Positions 12,104-26,703 of a stretch of DNA of 64,000 nt are shown in pieces. The stretch is from Baylisascaris procyonis (Eukaryota; Nematoda; Chromadorea; Rhabditida; Ascarididae), in contig JAZARR010000153.1 in the NCBI GenBank assembly GCA_037389465.1, positions 8,450,501 to 8,514,500 of the forward strand. Reading direction: 5' to 3'. Both the position numbers and the translations under genes were made by a program. The notes under the pieces were generated by a model. That model was given only the letters and a program-made list of their open reading frames with translations. It was not told the origin of the DNA and searched no databases. Position 1 is the first letter of the stretch, and the number at the start of each line of letters is the position of its first letter.

Positions 12104-14110
12104 TTTGAAAAACTGTATATGAACGTCAGTTCTATTTGATCTGTTAGGTTTCTCAGATGATTCACTAGGTTGCGCACAAATGCTTCACAGAGCTTCCAAC
12201 CCTTCTCTATTTTGTTTTCAAGTTAACACTTCTTCCATACTTTTGAGAATCCGAAACACTGAATTAGATGAATGGTTGGTTTGAGGAATAAGGCGATCAT
12301 TTGAATATTTCTAATTGAGCCGAATCAAAATTGTATCTCCTCTTTCCTCAAATATCGTATTAACAACAAATTTCACTTATCGTAGTTGGTAGTCTATTTG
12401 CGCAAATTGCTGACATCCGGTTGCCAATAATAAAGATCGTTTCAATGAGTTGGTCAATCGTAAATACTGTTTCACGTGATCTGCTGCTAATCTGTCTCTC
12501 TGCAATTTGCACAAACTTTATTGCGTTATTTACTTCGGATGCCAATTTGATTCGTCTATTGCGCCCATAACATATGCACGCGCCCTCCAGTGTGTGGCAC
12601 TTAGGAAAATTGACAATCTACCAGTCGACTGGTCATAATTTCTCTATTATATTGTTTTATGTTTAAAAAAAATTATGAGTATGTAAGAAACGTATGGATG
12701 TTAGGTGGAAATTGACGGATTTTGGTAGGAAATGACGAGGTTGCAAAAAAAAAATCGAGAATCTTGAAATTATGAATCAAACTTAATTATACATCAAATG
12801 AAGTAATTTAAAAAGGATAGTTTGAGAGAGTTATCATTAGCTTCAATGGATTTAGCAATTGTTTCTTAATTTTAACTTTTGTTTTGCTAAACAAATCAAT
12901 GAAACACTTTCACTTTTTACATTTTTGAGTTATTTTCTTGCGTATTTTTATGCAAATATAAGTAAGCTATCTTAATGATGATTTATAGCATTACAGAGTT
13001 ACTAATTTTATCTTGTAATAAGTATGACATCATTTTTAATGGTTTATTGAACTTCTAAGGGTTGTTTTGTTCACTTGTTCGTATAATGCGTCTATAAGAA
13101 TTGAGTCTTGTCGGAGGTCTCTTTTTCTATTCTCCTTAACTAAAAGATAACATGTCAACACATTCATCATATCTGGTAACCTGAAAAATCTATATTCGCG
13201 TTCTTTATTAGTTTCCATATTTATGCAATGCAATTCAGAAGAGCTTTTTTTGTTGAAAAATTTTGCATGGTTCAATTGTGAAAGAAAAATTGGAAGTGGT
13301 AAATTAATATGCAAATTTTTGACAAAATTATGGTATTTCTTTCATTCTTTGAATTTCGTTATAGTTCTTCAAACTATTGGCGAGATGTCTGCCGCAATGT
13401 ATCCTTCGTATTTAGATGATTGATATGTAGGCGATATTTGTACTATTACCATCCTTTTTCTTTAACGGATTTGTTAAAATAAGTGGATTTTACAGCATTT
13501 CACCGGCTCAAAGAGATTTCAAAGAGCTTGACGAATTTCAGTTTTTAATTACATTTTGATGACTTCCTTTTGCGACGCCTAATTTTCGAAATTCTTCTGG
13601 CTGAATGTTTTTGAATCGAAATTACTCGCTTGCATATTGTGTCAAATTGCCAACACAACTTCCACAATATGAATTTACTTGATGTGTGATCTTAAGCAAT
13701 AGATTTGTCAAAAAGAGTCATATTTTATTGGCCAATAAATAATGGCCAATGATATTTTGCTAGATAATTGAGAAGGAAGGAAGGCGGAGGGAGGGAGAAA
13801 CCAAGACTTTTCACTTTCATATGATTTTTTCACTAGGTAGGACTTTTGATTATTAGATTTTCAAAAACTTCCAGTACTTCATTTTCGTTCATTTATGAAA
13901 TGCTTCCGACTTACTTACTCAAAATGACAGAATTTATGGATAGTTCCTATTGCTTCGTAAATTCGAAGGTTTTTCTCTCCACTTCTTCTCTTCCTTCTCA
14001 AACCTGCCTCTGTGCTAATTCCCACCGCTGGCAAACGTATAGTCATTTCGACTAACGAAATCCAAAAATTTAAAGATAAAATATTATGTTTTCCCGCACT
14101 CCCATTTATA

Positions 14111-14112
<2 letters not shown>
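12104..14112. other. AT-rich interval; polypurine tract near 13770-13798
   Basis: No exon candidate with both splice signals was found. A GGAA/GGGA purine tract lies at about 13770-13798. Confidence 0.4.
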
Positions 14113-14182
<70 letters not shown>

Positions 14183-14190
14183 TTATATTG
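14113..14190. repeat. (TA)n microsatellite
   Basis: TA run with two TTTATA interruptions at its right end. Confidence 0.97.
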
Positions 14191-14400
14191 AAAGCGTCAC
14201 TCACATTCGCATATTTCGCCTTAAATAGATTCTTATAAAGGACATAAAATTCATTACTAGCAGAAATATTATTAAAATTATTATATGGATGAGGAGGAAT
14301 TTTTGTAATATTTTGAAAACGATAGCTGATAGATGATTAAGATTTGCATAGGGATTTATCCATTTCAGCTTAGCATTGCGAAAGAATATTCAAATATCCA

Positions 14401-14524
<124 letters not shown>

Positions 14525-15678
14525 AACGGCGATGTTTTTTCTACGGTCATAAGGTGGCAATTTAAAGTTTCGATACGCTATAATGGTTTCACATTTGTGT
14601 TCATCGCAAATTGCATTTCGTCTCTTTGCCATGCAACCTCATAAAGAAATGTTTATGATGGCATATAGGCAAAAAGGCGTAAGAAGTTTTCTCGCGCACA
14701 TCAAATGATAATGGAGTTCCATTCGAAATGCATGTCGAATTTAGCCGACTAAGTGTAGTTGTCCACATTTTCCTCATAATGCGCTTTCCTTTTTTTTGCA
14801 AAAAGCGCATTAAAGTTGTCATGAGCGGTTCCAATATAAGGGTTTCATATGCTTTCTGTAATTTTTCTTGTTATTGATGAAGCGATCAGCAAATATTACA
14901 ATATCGTCAGCATTTTCTCATGTATATAGAATAGTTTTTGGATGCGGTCGTTCTTCTTCAAGTAGATGATATTTTAATACATGTAAACTGGTGGGAATAA
15001 CAAAGATGACTTCTTGAAAATCCCTCTATGAGCTGTTTTGCAAATTTGTTTTGTAGATGCGAATTATAGTTATCTCATGTCGATATGTACGTTTTGTTTT
15101 ATATGCATATACTTATGCGTACATGCGTGTGTGTTTATGCGCATGAGTGTATGCATATATGCGTCTACGTGATTTTATTACAACAATTTGTTTGTCTGAT
15201 TGTTTCAATAGTTGTTGTATCTCAAATATGAATAATTTAGCGGTTTTATGTGTCTGCAAATGCTTGAATAGTTTTGTGCAATACTGCAACAGATAAATGT
15301 TGCATTTATAACAAAACTGGCGGCGATGCCACCGATGCGTGCTGACCCTCAAACCATATTGCATTACCCTCAAACGGTAGCATTACGATGGTGGGTTCTT
15401 TAGAAATATCTTGCCCTCTGGCAATTAGATTCCTCATTTCTGCATTAAAATCTGCAATTGCCGTTTACTAAACTATGTTTTCACTCGTATTCCAATGTAG
15501 TTCGTCGTTCTATTCGAATGACATTTTAAAGGTATTTGTGAACATTAACAGCAAAAGTTTTTTGCTACTACGATAATGCGATAGATGTGCGAGGCAAGCA
15601 AATGCACCATCTAATTCAAAACTTTTTTTTCGCTTTTCTGCACATCCATTGCTCGTTCATGCTTGTCGTTCTCACAAC

Positions 15679-15679
<1 letters not shown>

Positions 15680-15739
<60 letters not shown>

Positions 15740-15742
15740 TAT
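15680..15742. repeat. (TA)n microsatellite
   Basis: TA run of about 60 bp with one CA step near the right end. Confidence 0.97.
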
Positions 15743-18700
15743 TCGGACATATAGAGAACCACGAATGTTAGGACTGTCGATGCAAATAAGTCAGAAATAT
15801 AGACGATGTGAATGAAGTATTTATTTGTATGTAGCTATAATTTCTATGATAGATCTGAAGAATTATATTGGTTTTTGAAATAGAAATGGCAAAAATATTT
15901 TTCGCTGTTTTATGCTTATTGTAAATTTCCGCAATTTATGCAAATCTTTCAAGGAAATTATTGCCATTATCGACGTAGATAGAAATCAATAGGAATGAAT
16001 AGAAATGGATAGGAATGAGTGGTAGGCACAATAAGAAAGAGGAATTGGGAGAATAAAAATAGGATGAAATAGATTCATGATGAAAACGAGAATTCGATGA
16101 TTGAAAGTAATCCTTAAATAAGTGAAGCAAAGAAAAAGAATACGTTTCATTTGAGACTTTCGTAAACGAAACGAATCGCTTTATGCAATTGAACCTTTTT
16201 TTAAGCATGAATCATAGCATTGATATTCTGCCGGCTGAAGAAATTGGAAGATGACGGCTATGGATATCATTTCAAGGCTTTGATACTCATATTTTGATGA
16301 TGGAATTCAGGAATGATGGTTGAGGAAGTGAGGAAAGGTAAATTTCGAGATGGACTTTTGTATACTTTGTAATCATTTCAAGAAACCAGATTAGAATCAA
16401 TGCGACATTCTGACAGAAATGTTTTTGAAAAGTTTCCAGCAGAAAAAAATCTGCTGGAAGAAAACTGTTGAATTCAATGGGTGGAGAATTTTCAGCATGG
16501 GTTGTCTTGCTAATATATACTATTAAATAATAAGCGGTTGGATCGATGAAAATATGCATTCGCTGTTAGACATACTACATTATTTCTTAGCGATTTTTTT
16601 AGCCCTTGATTTGATGAAGGAAATTGTGAAAGCGCATATTGCGTTCTTTGGTATCTTCTTTGAGTCACATCGCTTTCATTATTGCTGCATCGGCGTTTTT
16701 AATTTTTTTTTCTTTTTTTTTTTTGCATTTTACGACAAAATGTTTGAAAGAAAATCTCTGAAGCGGTTGACTATATGTTGGCATCACTTCAGTTGATCTG
16801 GTTTCGTTTGCGCGATTTTATATGATCATGAAGTGCATTTCCTTTTTTGGCTCCAATATCTTTTTTTTAACCCTTCCTTTATGCAAAATTGTCGATGCAT
16901 TTGTGCTATTCCAAGTATTGCGTTAACAATCCACCACGTGATTAGCGAAGTTGCTAAGTGATTCCGAAAGCATTCTGTAATGAAAAGTAGTTGTTTTGAA
17001 AGAAGTATGGAAGGTTGCGAATGGATAAGAAATTCTTATACATGTAGAGCGAAAAAAAAATCCCTCTAGAAGACATTAGTTTGCTGCTTGCTTGATAAAC
17101 ATTAAAGCAGTCCGATGCATAATGAGTCAATACATAATATAGTTAATAAACGTATAAATTTCCGTGTATTTTGCATATATTGGCATGCGCGCAATTAATA
17201 TATCTATTCACCTGTATTCTCCTTATCCATCATCTCAGCACAAATGATTTGTTTCCTTAACCGATGTTTATGTAAATGAAAAAAGAAAACGAGCATAAGA
17301 ATTTAATTTTTTGCTCAATTTTTTATTGATGCAAGACGTTTGTTGATGTGATTATTTCAAATAGGATCGATGATTGGCAAAATCAAAATTGCTAATCTTT
17401 GATCGCTTTCTTAGAGAGAATCCTTTAAAAGAATGAATGCGGTGAAAGAATAATAGAACAATTTCGAAGTGCTGCTATTTTCTATAAGCGAGTATAGGCA
17501 ATTCAATTTACGAATAAAATTATTTTGATGAAATATTTTTCATTTCTTTTATAAGCTATAAAACTTTTGAAAAAAAAAATTTTTTTCCCTCAAAATGCTT
17601 CAATTTTCTATGCCAAAGAAATAATAAGAGAGCGTTAAAGCAATCAAATCAGCAATATTCTATAGAATTTTGCTTTCCTTTTTGTTTATCGGTTTAATCG
17701 ATGAATTTTCTAAAATCTAAGTTTCTGATTTTTTATATATTACAAAAAAAAAAAAATGAATAGTTCATCTTAGTTGTTTACACGAATAATGTTCACTAAT
17801 AAATGTAAGATAGGTAATCAATATTATTCGATTAGTGCAAAATGCCAGGTTTCTACATTTCAAACGTTCTCAACAAAGCGGCATAAATTTTCCACATTTT
17901 CTATCGCTATTTGTAAAGTTTGCAATAGGCTGTCAAATCTTATAGATGAGATAGAAGAACTGATAAGCATAGGGCGATCTTGTTGAGCATCTCAAATTCA
18001 AATGTTAAAGAGAACAAACACGATTGCTAATAATAGTTGTGCATTTATGCTTATCAATGTTTTAATTACCATCAAATTTTCTTCGTAAAAATTTTACACT
18101 TTTAGGAAATTGTTGGAGAAAATTTTCAAATCATGTTTTTTTTTGCATAGCTGAAGTTTTCGACTGTCATTATACTGTTTCTTTTCTTCTGCTTAGATAC
18201 ATATATAAGCTTACTTTTTTTTTAAGGAGAGGGAATTTTCGAGTATCTGTTGACCGCAAAATTTTATAGTATAAAATTATGCGACGGTTTGAGGGCTTCT
18301 AAGCGGTGGAATATATGATCTTTTCGATAAGACCCTCGTAATTCATATAAGTATATGCGATTCGTCGCCATGACGTTTTTGGAATTTTCGGATCTGATGC
18401 ATCCGTTAAATTTTGATAGTTCACTTGGTAGATAATTCATAGCTAAAAAATTTTTAAAAAATTTGAGTTCTATACGCGAATATAAATTCCATTCCCTTCC
18501 CCCCTCCCACTGGAAATATGCGGTCTCTTTAGAAGTTCATTAAAATGTTAGAGATTTTTTTGAACTAGTCGAAAGCTGGGAGAGGTTGTAATTTCTTTTT
18601 TAGTTAGTATAATGATCGTAAGCGTCAATAGGTGGGAGCTCAGTTTGTATAAACGAGCCGCAACTATGAGCGAATCCATAAAAAAGGCAATTTTAAAAAA

Positions 18701-19193
18701 TTGAATAGGAAAACTTTTTTTTTAGAATATTTTTCAACATCCACAAGAATAGATATCGACTCCCGTTTTTTTTTTCAAGTTGCCTTAAGCTTGCGAAACG
18801 TTATGATTTTAATGGGTTATGCAGAATTGTTGGTTAGATTAGAAAGGATTTGTAATAATCCAGCATTACTTTTCCCCAACTTTCTCTTTTAAACCATTAA
18901 GAATATTGCTTTAAGCAAACTTTGATGTTTATTGCTTAACCATTCGAAAATGTTGAAATGATAGGTTTGAATTGATCAAGCCGAACAAATTCCATCATAT
19001 TTCCTTCTTTTTCCTCAGTTTCCTCACCAAATTTCATCAATTTCTTATGTGGTTTTTGGATATTTCAAACTGGGGTTGGCAAAAAAAGCTCTTCGTTTAG
19101 TTTCCTCAAGATTTGCCCTGTTTAGGTAGGATAGACAACCATATAGACAGATGAAGTGAAGAATCGTAGGTCATAATGCTGGTAAGGTTGTCG
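15743..19193. other. AT-rich interval without supported genes
   Basis: No exon-like frame with splice signals recognised. A copy of a short dispersed motif (AGCGCATATTGCG) is at 16631-16643. Confidence 0.4.
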
Positions 19194-19194
19194 G

Positions 19195-19282
<88 letters not shown>
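19194..19282. repeat. (TA)n microsatellite
   Basis: Uninterrupted TA run of almost 90 bp. Confidence 0.98.
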
Positions 19283-19285
<3 letters not shown>

Positions 19286-22200
19286 GGTGACTTTTTAACG
19301 CAGTTTCGTCTATGGTTGTGTCCTTTTTCCTTTATGCTCAATAAAGGGGTCATAAAGCAAAAAAAAGAACGTCGAGCAGTCTTTTATCGTGGTGCTGCTT
19401 TTTTTTTGCAAATTGTACGGCAATAAATACGAAAAAAGCGACATTTCCAATAGCGTGTAATAGATATTACGGTATTTGAGATAGGTAAGCGTGTTGAAAT
19501 AACTCACAAGATTACGGTATTTGAGTGCGGTATTTGAGTAAGCGATTGGTTGACCTCAAATTGAACGTTTAAATGATTAGTTTCGCAGTCTACAAATTCA
19601 GATGGACATAGTGTATTTTTCACCTCCTATAATCAACTATAATAATGAAGGGGAAGAGGTTATTGTCGGATGAGATGAACGCACCTGTTTGTTTATGACA
19701 ATCGATGGCTAACGATTTCATTGGGGAAGTATATCACTCAAAAAAATCATAGAAAAAATTCCAGACATAATACTTTGAAGGAAAACTCTTTGAAGTCATC
19801 GAATGTAGCCGCCTTCTTCTCCTCTCCCCATTTCGATAATCTCATCTCAATGTATTAGTTCATACAGTCCCGCTTCACATTCTGTGCCACCTGAGTGCGA
19901 TTCCGGATCCATTTTTGCACACACCTTGGAGCTAGCCGAATCTTGAAGCGAGAGTTCTGATTGTTTTTCGAATTTACTCGCCCTGAAATTTATTATTCCT
20001 CTGGCGGAATCAAGTTTCATACGTGAAATATGATTCGAAAGTTTATAGTATTTTTAAATTTTTCTTGGGTTTTTATAAAAATCACTTTCTACACATCTTT
20101 TATTTATGCTTGACATTGCTATCTATTGGATACCGATATTGTGCATGGTACGAAGAACATTGAAAAGGTGGAGCATTTGCACATAATCGCTATTATATTC
20201 TGCTCATGATAAGGTCTTTCGGCGAAAGGATAGAAAGAGTGGCAAAAAAGGCCGATAAGAGAAGCAAAGAGAGAGAGAACACTCGGAATAGTATTCTTAA
20301 GTGCTTTTTTTTGCGGGGGGGGGTTATAGAATGGCATCGAATCGACAAGTTGTTGAAGTTGTTAAAATGAGACAATATTTTATCGAAATTTTTCACTAAT
20401 CGTCGAATTGAATACAATCAGAGCGAATGATCATATCGATTTTACATAAAATAGCATTGATGCATCAATCACCGTAGAAATTTTATGAAATTTTCACCGC
20501 ACAAATGAAAAGATGAAAACGAATTGGTAATTTTGAATTTATTTTACCTGAAATTAAGTTTTTCCAAAAATTTTTCCATGAGAGAAATTTTTTTTCATGC
20601 ATTTTGAAAGCATAAATTTTGAAAATTTCAGCTTGGCAATATGCCCGTAGTAAATTAATTGATGAAGTATACAAAAAATACGCATGAATGGATATCATAA
20701 GTTGGTATAGTTTGGTTCATTGCTTGTCGTTAAGATTAATTTGCATAAAGTATTTATGCATTTTTAGTATTCCATTCAATAAATTTGCATTTACAATGCT
20801 TATTATGCGAACTATTGTTGTGCATATGCGTTTGTATGTGTGCCTACCTATCTGTTTTGCGCGTAACTCGAGAATTATTGATGCTTGATTGATGGTTTTT
20901 TTTATTGATGTATTTCCCATCAAAGAGGGATTTTTCCCTTCGAATTTCAGTTTGATTCATTAACTCTTAAAGAAATTATTAACGTTAAAGCGTGTAAAGA
21001 TTTTTATGCATTTACTTTTTATAGTTGCATTTCTATTCAATTGATATTTTACATTAATGTTATTACAATTTTGCAATCGATAGGCTAGAAGGATATTTAT
21101 TTAATTGCAGATTTAAGCGAGCGGCCTTTATGACTAAAATATGAGTGCAAATGAAGATTTTTAAATTTTCGGCGGCGATTTATAAATTTTATCGCTATGA
21201 TGAGCGAATTGCAACAGCACATATTGTGTTTTTTGGCACACCTACGCTTGTTAGACTCTAGAGAGGTATTTCCATATGCATTTCAGCAAATACTGACTCA
21301 TATTTGATCTTACAGATGACACCTATAGAAAATGATTGATTTTAGGAGGGGGATTTAGGAGTAGAAATCTAAGTTGGTGTGTGCATGGGAGATACGGTCT
21401 GTGGGGTACCTAGAAAGACCTTTTTCTATTCGCACAACAGGCTGCAATTGCAGTGTGCGACAGTATACGCGTGGTGGATTATCGCTGTCAGCGACCACTA
21501 AAGCGATGAAATAATGATTTGCAGAACTAGAATTTACTCGAAGAAACTATCGTCGACGTATCTAGTAGGGATTCTTAGAAGCGCAAAAACAACAGCGCTC
21601 TCCTTTCATAAACGATATTAGCAACTTCCGGTCTCTTTTGTTAGTTTAAGTTGAATAGATGGCATCCTTAGTTGATTTGTGAATTTGGTACTATAGAAGA
21701 TTAAAAAGGAGGTGGATAACGTCGTTGGATAGGCGAAGTGAGGAGAGCGAGGAAGGATAAGCGTAGATACCATTCATTGCGTTGACTTGGATGAGTGTAA
21801 TGCTTTGCTTATCTAGATATTAGGCATCCCAACGTTAGCTCCGATACGCTATCCTGCAAAAGATTTTCTCTTTTCTGATACAATAACACGAGGAAAAAAT
21901 TTGTTGCTATGCAGATTCATAGATTTGAATATGTTAAGGTAGATGGAATATGGAAATAGATGTGATGCCCAATTGAAGTCTTAGAAATCAGAGATATTGA
22001 AAAAGCTAATTCATAGAAATTTTCAAAGTTAAATGCCGCAATCAATCACTTGAAATATGAACAGCCCCGAAGTGATCTAGCAATAAAATAAATCTTATAC
22101 ATATCTAGAGTCTTCTAAATCTTACAACGATGAATCATTTTAATGCATAATGGCAACGTTATTACATATATTTCGTGATAAGCAGCATGCTAATGGAGAT

Positions 22201-25200
22201 TATTCAATTCCTCTATTAGGTTACATACACATTGGATTTAAAAATCTTTTGCGTTAAAGAAAGCAATTCTTTCGAAAAAAACATATATATTATAGGATGC
22301 TGATGTGAGCAATAAGATTAAAATAAGCATCCGGTAGAAAATAGTGGAAAAATGAGCGTTTATTATATCATCTTGCTTGTAAAAAATTTGCATATATCGG
22401 CAACATAAATAAATCTGCGTAATAATATTTATCCATTGATTTTTTTTTTGCTTGGCGATTGTTTGATAACAGAGATATGCATTCTCTTATCAAATTATTA
22501 TAATTTCTTGTTAACAGTGGTGAGTTATGCCGACCATTTAGAGAGGTATTACTTCTATTGTATATCGAGTATGGAATCGCTTTTTTTAACCGAAATGAAG
22601 GCTCGCTTGAATGCTGATTTCATGACATCCGACTCCATTTTGATATTTGAAGGGAGGAGGAAGGGACAGAGGGGATGCTGTTAAGGAGGTTGGAATGATG
22701 AAAAAGAGGCGGGTTCTCACCCTCGGAGAGACGAATGTTGGCTTGATGTTGCTTTCTTTTCATAAACTTGGTGCAGTTTTGTCTGCCTATTAGTATAATA
22801 ATTATAGTAGAAGAGTAAGAGCGAATCCAATCAGCTATTCCCCCAATTATTTGCGTGCATCACAAAGGAGTATTCTCATGGGGCACATACCTGAAGAGTG
22901 ATCTCACCTTGGATATTCCATTCAAACACCTCGCTGCAATTAGTGGCCTGTTGCGATCGCAAATGTAGAAATATCTTTCTGCAAAAGAATTTTACATACT
23001 CGGAAAGAGGCAACTTTGCCCGTTATAGTCTTTTTTTTTTTGAAAGAAAGAAACTTATGGTCCGAACTTCCTTGTATACCACTTCAGTTATATATTTGCT
23101 GTGGATATTCTTATGCGCTCTAAGACTTGGAACTTCTAAACTTGAAAGCAAGTAATTCACGGCATAAGGGGAACTCTCTCAGCAATATTTGTGTGCGTTG
23201 TGTCAATTTCGGAGCGTTGCTGTCGCTGCTCTCGCACGACACAGCCATTGATGCCGAATGAGACTTACAACCTCGCAAATACAGTAATAGCTGCTCGCGA
23301 ATGAACCCCTCCTTGCCGCATCATGAGAGCATAACATCGCTACCATTCATTTGGGCTTAGCTAAACGCATTTAATGATATAACTAAGCTAAATATTTCAG
23401 GGGTGTAATTCACTTCTTCCCAAAATCCCACTTAATCTTAAATATGACTACCAGCGGATTTTCAAAACCGTAAAATGGTCTTTTGTATGAATTCGCAATG
23501 AGCACTATGCTAACTGAATTTCGATGAGAGCTTATGGCCTAATTTCTTCGATGTCGAGAAGGAATTGATTGGAATGCACCCTTCGAAAAAGTTATCGAAG
23601 AGTTGAGAAGAGGGGGGGGTGGGCGGTGGAAGGGTTGGAGAAATAAGAGAAAACGGGATGAAAGGTGAGGAAGGGAGGACTCCTAATGGAATTGACCGAG
23701 CACAATCAGACTGTTGATGTCGTATGAATCATTATCGTGTATTCTCACAAATGCTAGCGACAGTTTTTGGTGCACTTCCATGCTTCATATATTTTATATA
23801 AGATATGGTTAATAATTCTTTCTTCGAAGGATTAATCAACAAATGATTTGGGAGAAAAATGAACGTTTTAGGAGCATTTTTACCTCTCCATTATGTTGGT
23901 TTATTGCACATATATTTTTATCCCCTCATACGATAACTAAACGCATACCTCAGTCCCTTTTTCTTACGTAATAGTGCCTTGGCTATTATTCTTATTACAG
24001 CGACTGATGAGCAAAGTGTTTAGCTTATGCCTAAAAAGTAATAGAGAAGTGAAAGAAGGAGAATAATAAGGTGAATATATTCGATAATATTTTGTCGAAT
24101 ATCTTTTCTATCAACTCGCTAAAATTAGTGTTGAATAAAATTGTTTTTTCTTCAACTGTTGCACTACTTTATGGGGGAACATACAACGAAAAATCTCTTC
24201 GAGAGATCTATTAGCGCAACATTTACGCTCAACGAATATAGCAATAAATATTGTATATATGAACATTACAGCACTATAAATGTGAATGAATATGAATAGG
24301 GAAACACTTGTTTGTGGATTGAATTATGAGTCTACGAGTGGAACAAATGTGAAAAGGTGCATAAAAGCTTGCTGCACATTTACAGTATCGGCTTATATGG
24401 GTTGTTGAATTGATTTATGTCAATCTTTCAACAAACACTTAAAAATTCTCTATTATATATTGTTAAATTTCTGTCTATTTAAGTCCTTTCGACGAATATA
24501 ACATTAAGTATAACCTATCGTAGTTTATATAATTGTTGAAATATTACTTTTGATAACTAATCTGGTTTTTTTTTTTTGCTCTTAAATATTTCGAATATTT
24601 TTCTGTTATTATTTTCAGAATGGTCAAGGTATCACTTGCGAATTGTGAAATGGTAACGTGACAGTTAAATAGGACGTTTCGAAACGAACACTTTAAATGC
24701 CTATCTTTTGGCTCGTTACGAGGATGCACAACTTCATAAGTGCGTAAGTTATTGCTTTTGAATCAAGGAATTATTCTTTTTGCGTTTATTTTATTTTTAT
24801 TTTTATTTTTTCATTTTATTTATCCTTTTTTTTCTGAAGTAGAGTTTCATTATATCGGAGTGAATGTCGTTTGCATTGATGTGACTCTTCAAGATTGCGT
24901 CGCGATAACAACGCAATGGCACTCTAAATGAAAGAACTATTTGAAGAGAAAGAAGTGCACAACTCGGCTGTATTTCGTTGCTTTTTTATACTAATTTACT
25001 CTCAGTGACTATTTCTCTTTGAATATTATTTGTTTCCTCTATGAGCATATTAGACGATGAAACTACTATATTTTGAAGTGTCTGCATGCTATATATTTAA
25101 TAAAATCTACCGTATGAGGTTAAATTAAACCTCATGGCCAAAGAAAATAGTTTTTAGAAAGAATCACATAGTGTTTATAGTGCATTGTTTTATACCGTAA

Positions 25201-26319
25201 TGCCGGTCATACACTTGGAGTTTTTATTCCAGCCAATACGGTAGGCCATAGTACAGTATCACAGTGCGGAAGTTGATTGGTGATCAGATTTTCAGCGTAG
25301 TTTTTAAACGAAACAAATTAATTCAATTTTTGCTGGATGATTGCTATGAGATTAGACGCAAATCTTATGTACAGTGGCACCTTATCACAACTTGACCAAA
25401 ATAATTTCTGTGCTTATGGTCCATAATACTTTGCTTGCATTCTTGTCGATGGCTTACTAATCGCATCTCATGCGCCAGTGCGGAGTTGCTATCGGAATCG
25501 CTCTATCGTTTCCATCATTATTTCCTTCTTTGTGTGGATTCCGGAGTCTTTAGTTTGATTCCCGGTTCCTTAGTTTCTTTCTTCCTTGCTCAATTTTCCC
25601 GTTAGGCTCTTTATTAAGGAGTCTTTACCATCCAAATCGCTCTCTAGTAGACTCCTCGTTTTACCGAAACTCACACCTCACCACATGCTAGCTTCGCATG
25701 TCTCTCAAATAAATGATTCCCGAATGATTGGCGTAATTACCCAATGAAGTCAAAAAGGTATTTTTTTTTAGTAAAACAATAAATGTATGAAAAAGGAATG
25801 TGAAGGGAATCGTGACGCTTGCCGATATGACGATTTTTATTGATATGACGTTTTTAATCCAAATTCGAATTTGAGTAAATTGCAAAATGACGCAAACGAC
25901 AAATTTCTAAACGAATATTACATGGTTAAGTAGATTGATATTCGATTTGCATATTCAAATTTAGCGCAATTTATTCAAATTTCTCACTATTATTTTTTTC
26001 TTCGAAAATGTGAAACGTAACGATCATATCCTAATTTTATAGAGGAAATAATAATAATATGTAAATTTTAAGTTGCTGTATGTTATCCGCTAAATTCAGT
26101 TGTTAAAAACGAGCATTTTCGATCAATCGAACAATAAATAGTTGCCTATTCAGCTAAACTTTTACAATCCCCTTTCAAAATTGTTCGATATATATCGTCG
26201 GCAAAAGCGAACGATGAGTTTTAGTGTGTGCTGCTGCTGTGTGTTGGCATCGTTTCATATCTCTCGTTTCATTTAGCGTATACTGATGTTGTGCGTAGCG
26301 CCTTTCATCTTGCCGCATT
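19283..26319. other. Noncoding or unassigned interval
   Basis: Holds a G9 run at about 20315, polypurine stretches at about 22640-22700 and 23605-23690, a copy of the short dispersed motif at 21216-21228, and a weak exon candidate at 24619-24652 (after TTATTTTCAG, reading MVKVSLANCEM before a GTAACG donor). No gene could be assembled. Confidence 0.4.
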
Positions 26320-26703
26320 TGGGTGCAATTTGGTGCGAACAAATGTGTTCATTGTATAGGACATCCCCCTATTTTTGTATGCCCATAAATATGTGGGACA
26401 ATCGCCCTGACGAGAAGTAACCAACATACCATTCAATTAGCCTGGAGGATGGCACAAGCCTATACCGACTCCTCTATGAACAATGGCAACTTTTGTTGCT
26501 CGGCTTCTACGTTCGAATTCGGTGTGACCGGGCAAAACTACCTGGTTTTTGAACTCTTTCCACCTCCTCAAGTCTTCTTTCCATCCTCCGGAACCTGATG
26601 GCCATGTCTTCGAAACCGCAAGCTTGTATAAGAATTTTGCAGACTTTATGAGGAACTGGCAAAATTTAATCCATTTTGTTTGGCTTTCCAACTTGAACTG
26701 CAA
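26320..26703 (-). pseudogene. Decayed BEL/Pao-type retrotransposon reverse transcriptase fragment
   Basis: On the minus strand a GC-richer open frame contains VVLPGHTEFERRSRATKVAIV. From the known family, Pao-type reverse transcriptases carry a motif of the form Y-Y-L-P-H-H, then about seven residues, S-x-x-T-K-x-R-I-V-F/Y-D. The L-P-x-H, the S and the T-K-V-x-I-V line up with no gap. The hallmark F/Y-D-x-S after it is replaced by H-R-G. After a stop codon at 26437-26439 the same frame goes on LNGML, which resembles the family's S-L-N-D-x-L a short way downstream. No protease, RNase H, integrase or long terminal repeat was recognised nearby, so this is a short broken relic. Assignment rests on motif memory only. 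Confidence 0.42.

Noticed and set aside
26344..26388. Cys/His pattern CVHCIGHPPIFVC resembling a zinc knuckle on the plus strand
   Set aside because: Spacing does not match the CCHC zinc knuckle, and the minus strand of the same DNA explains the region better as a retroelement relic.
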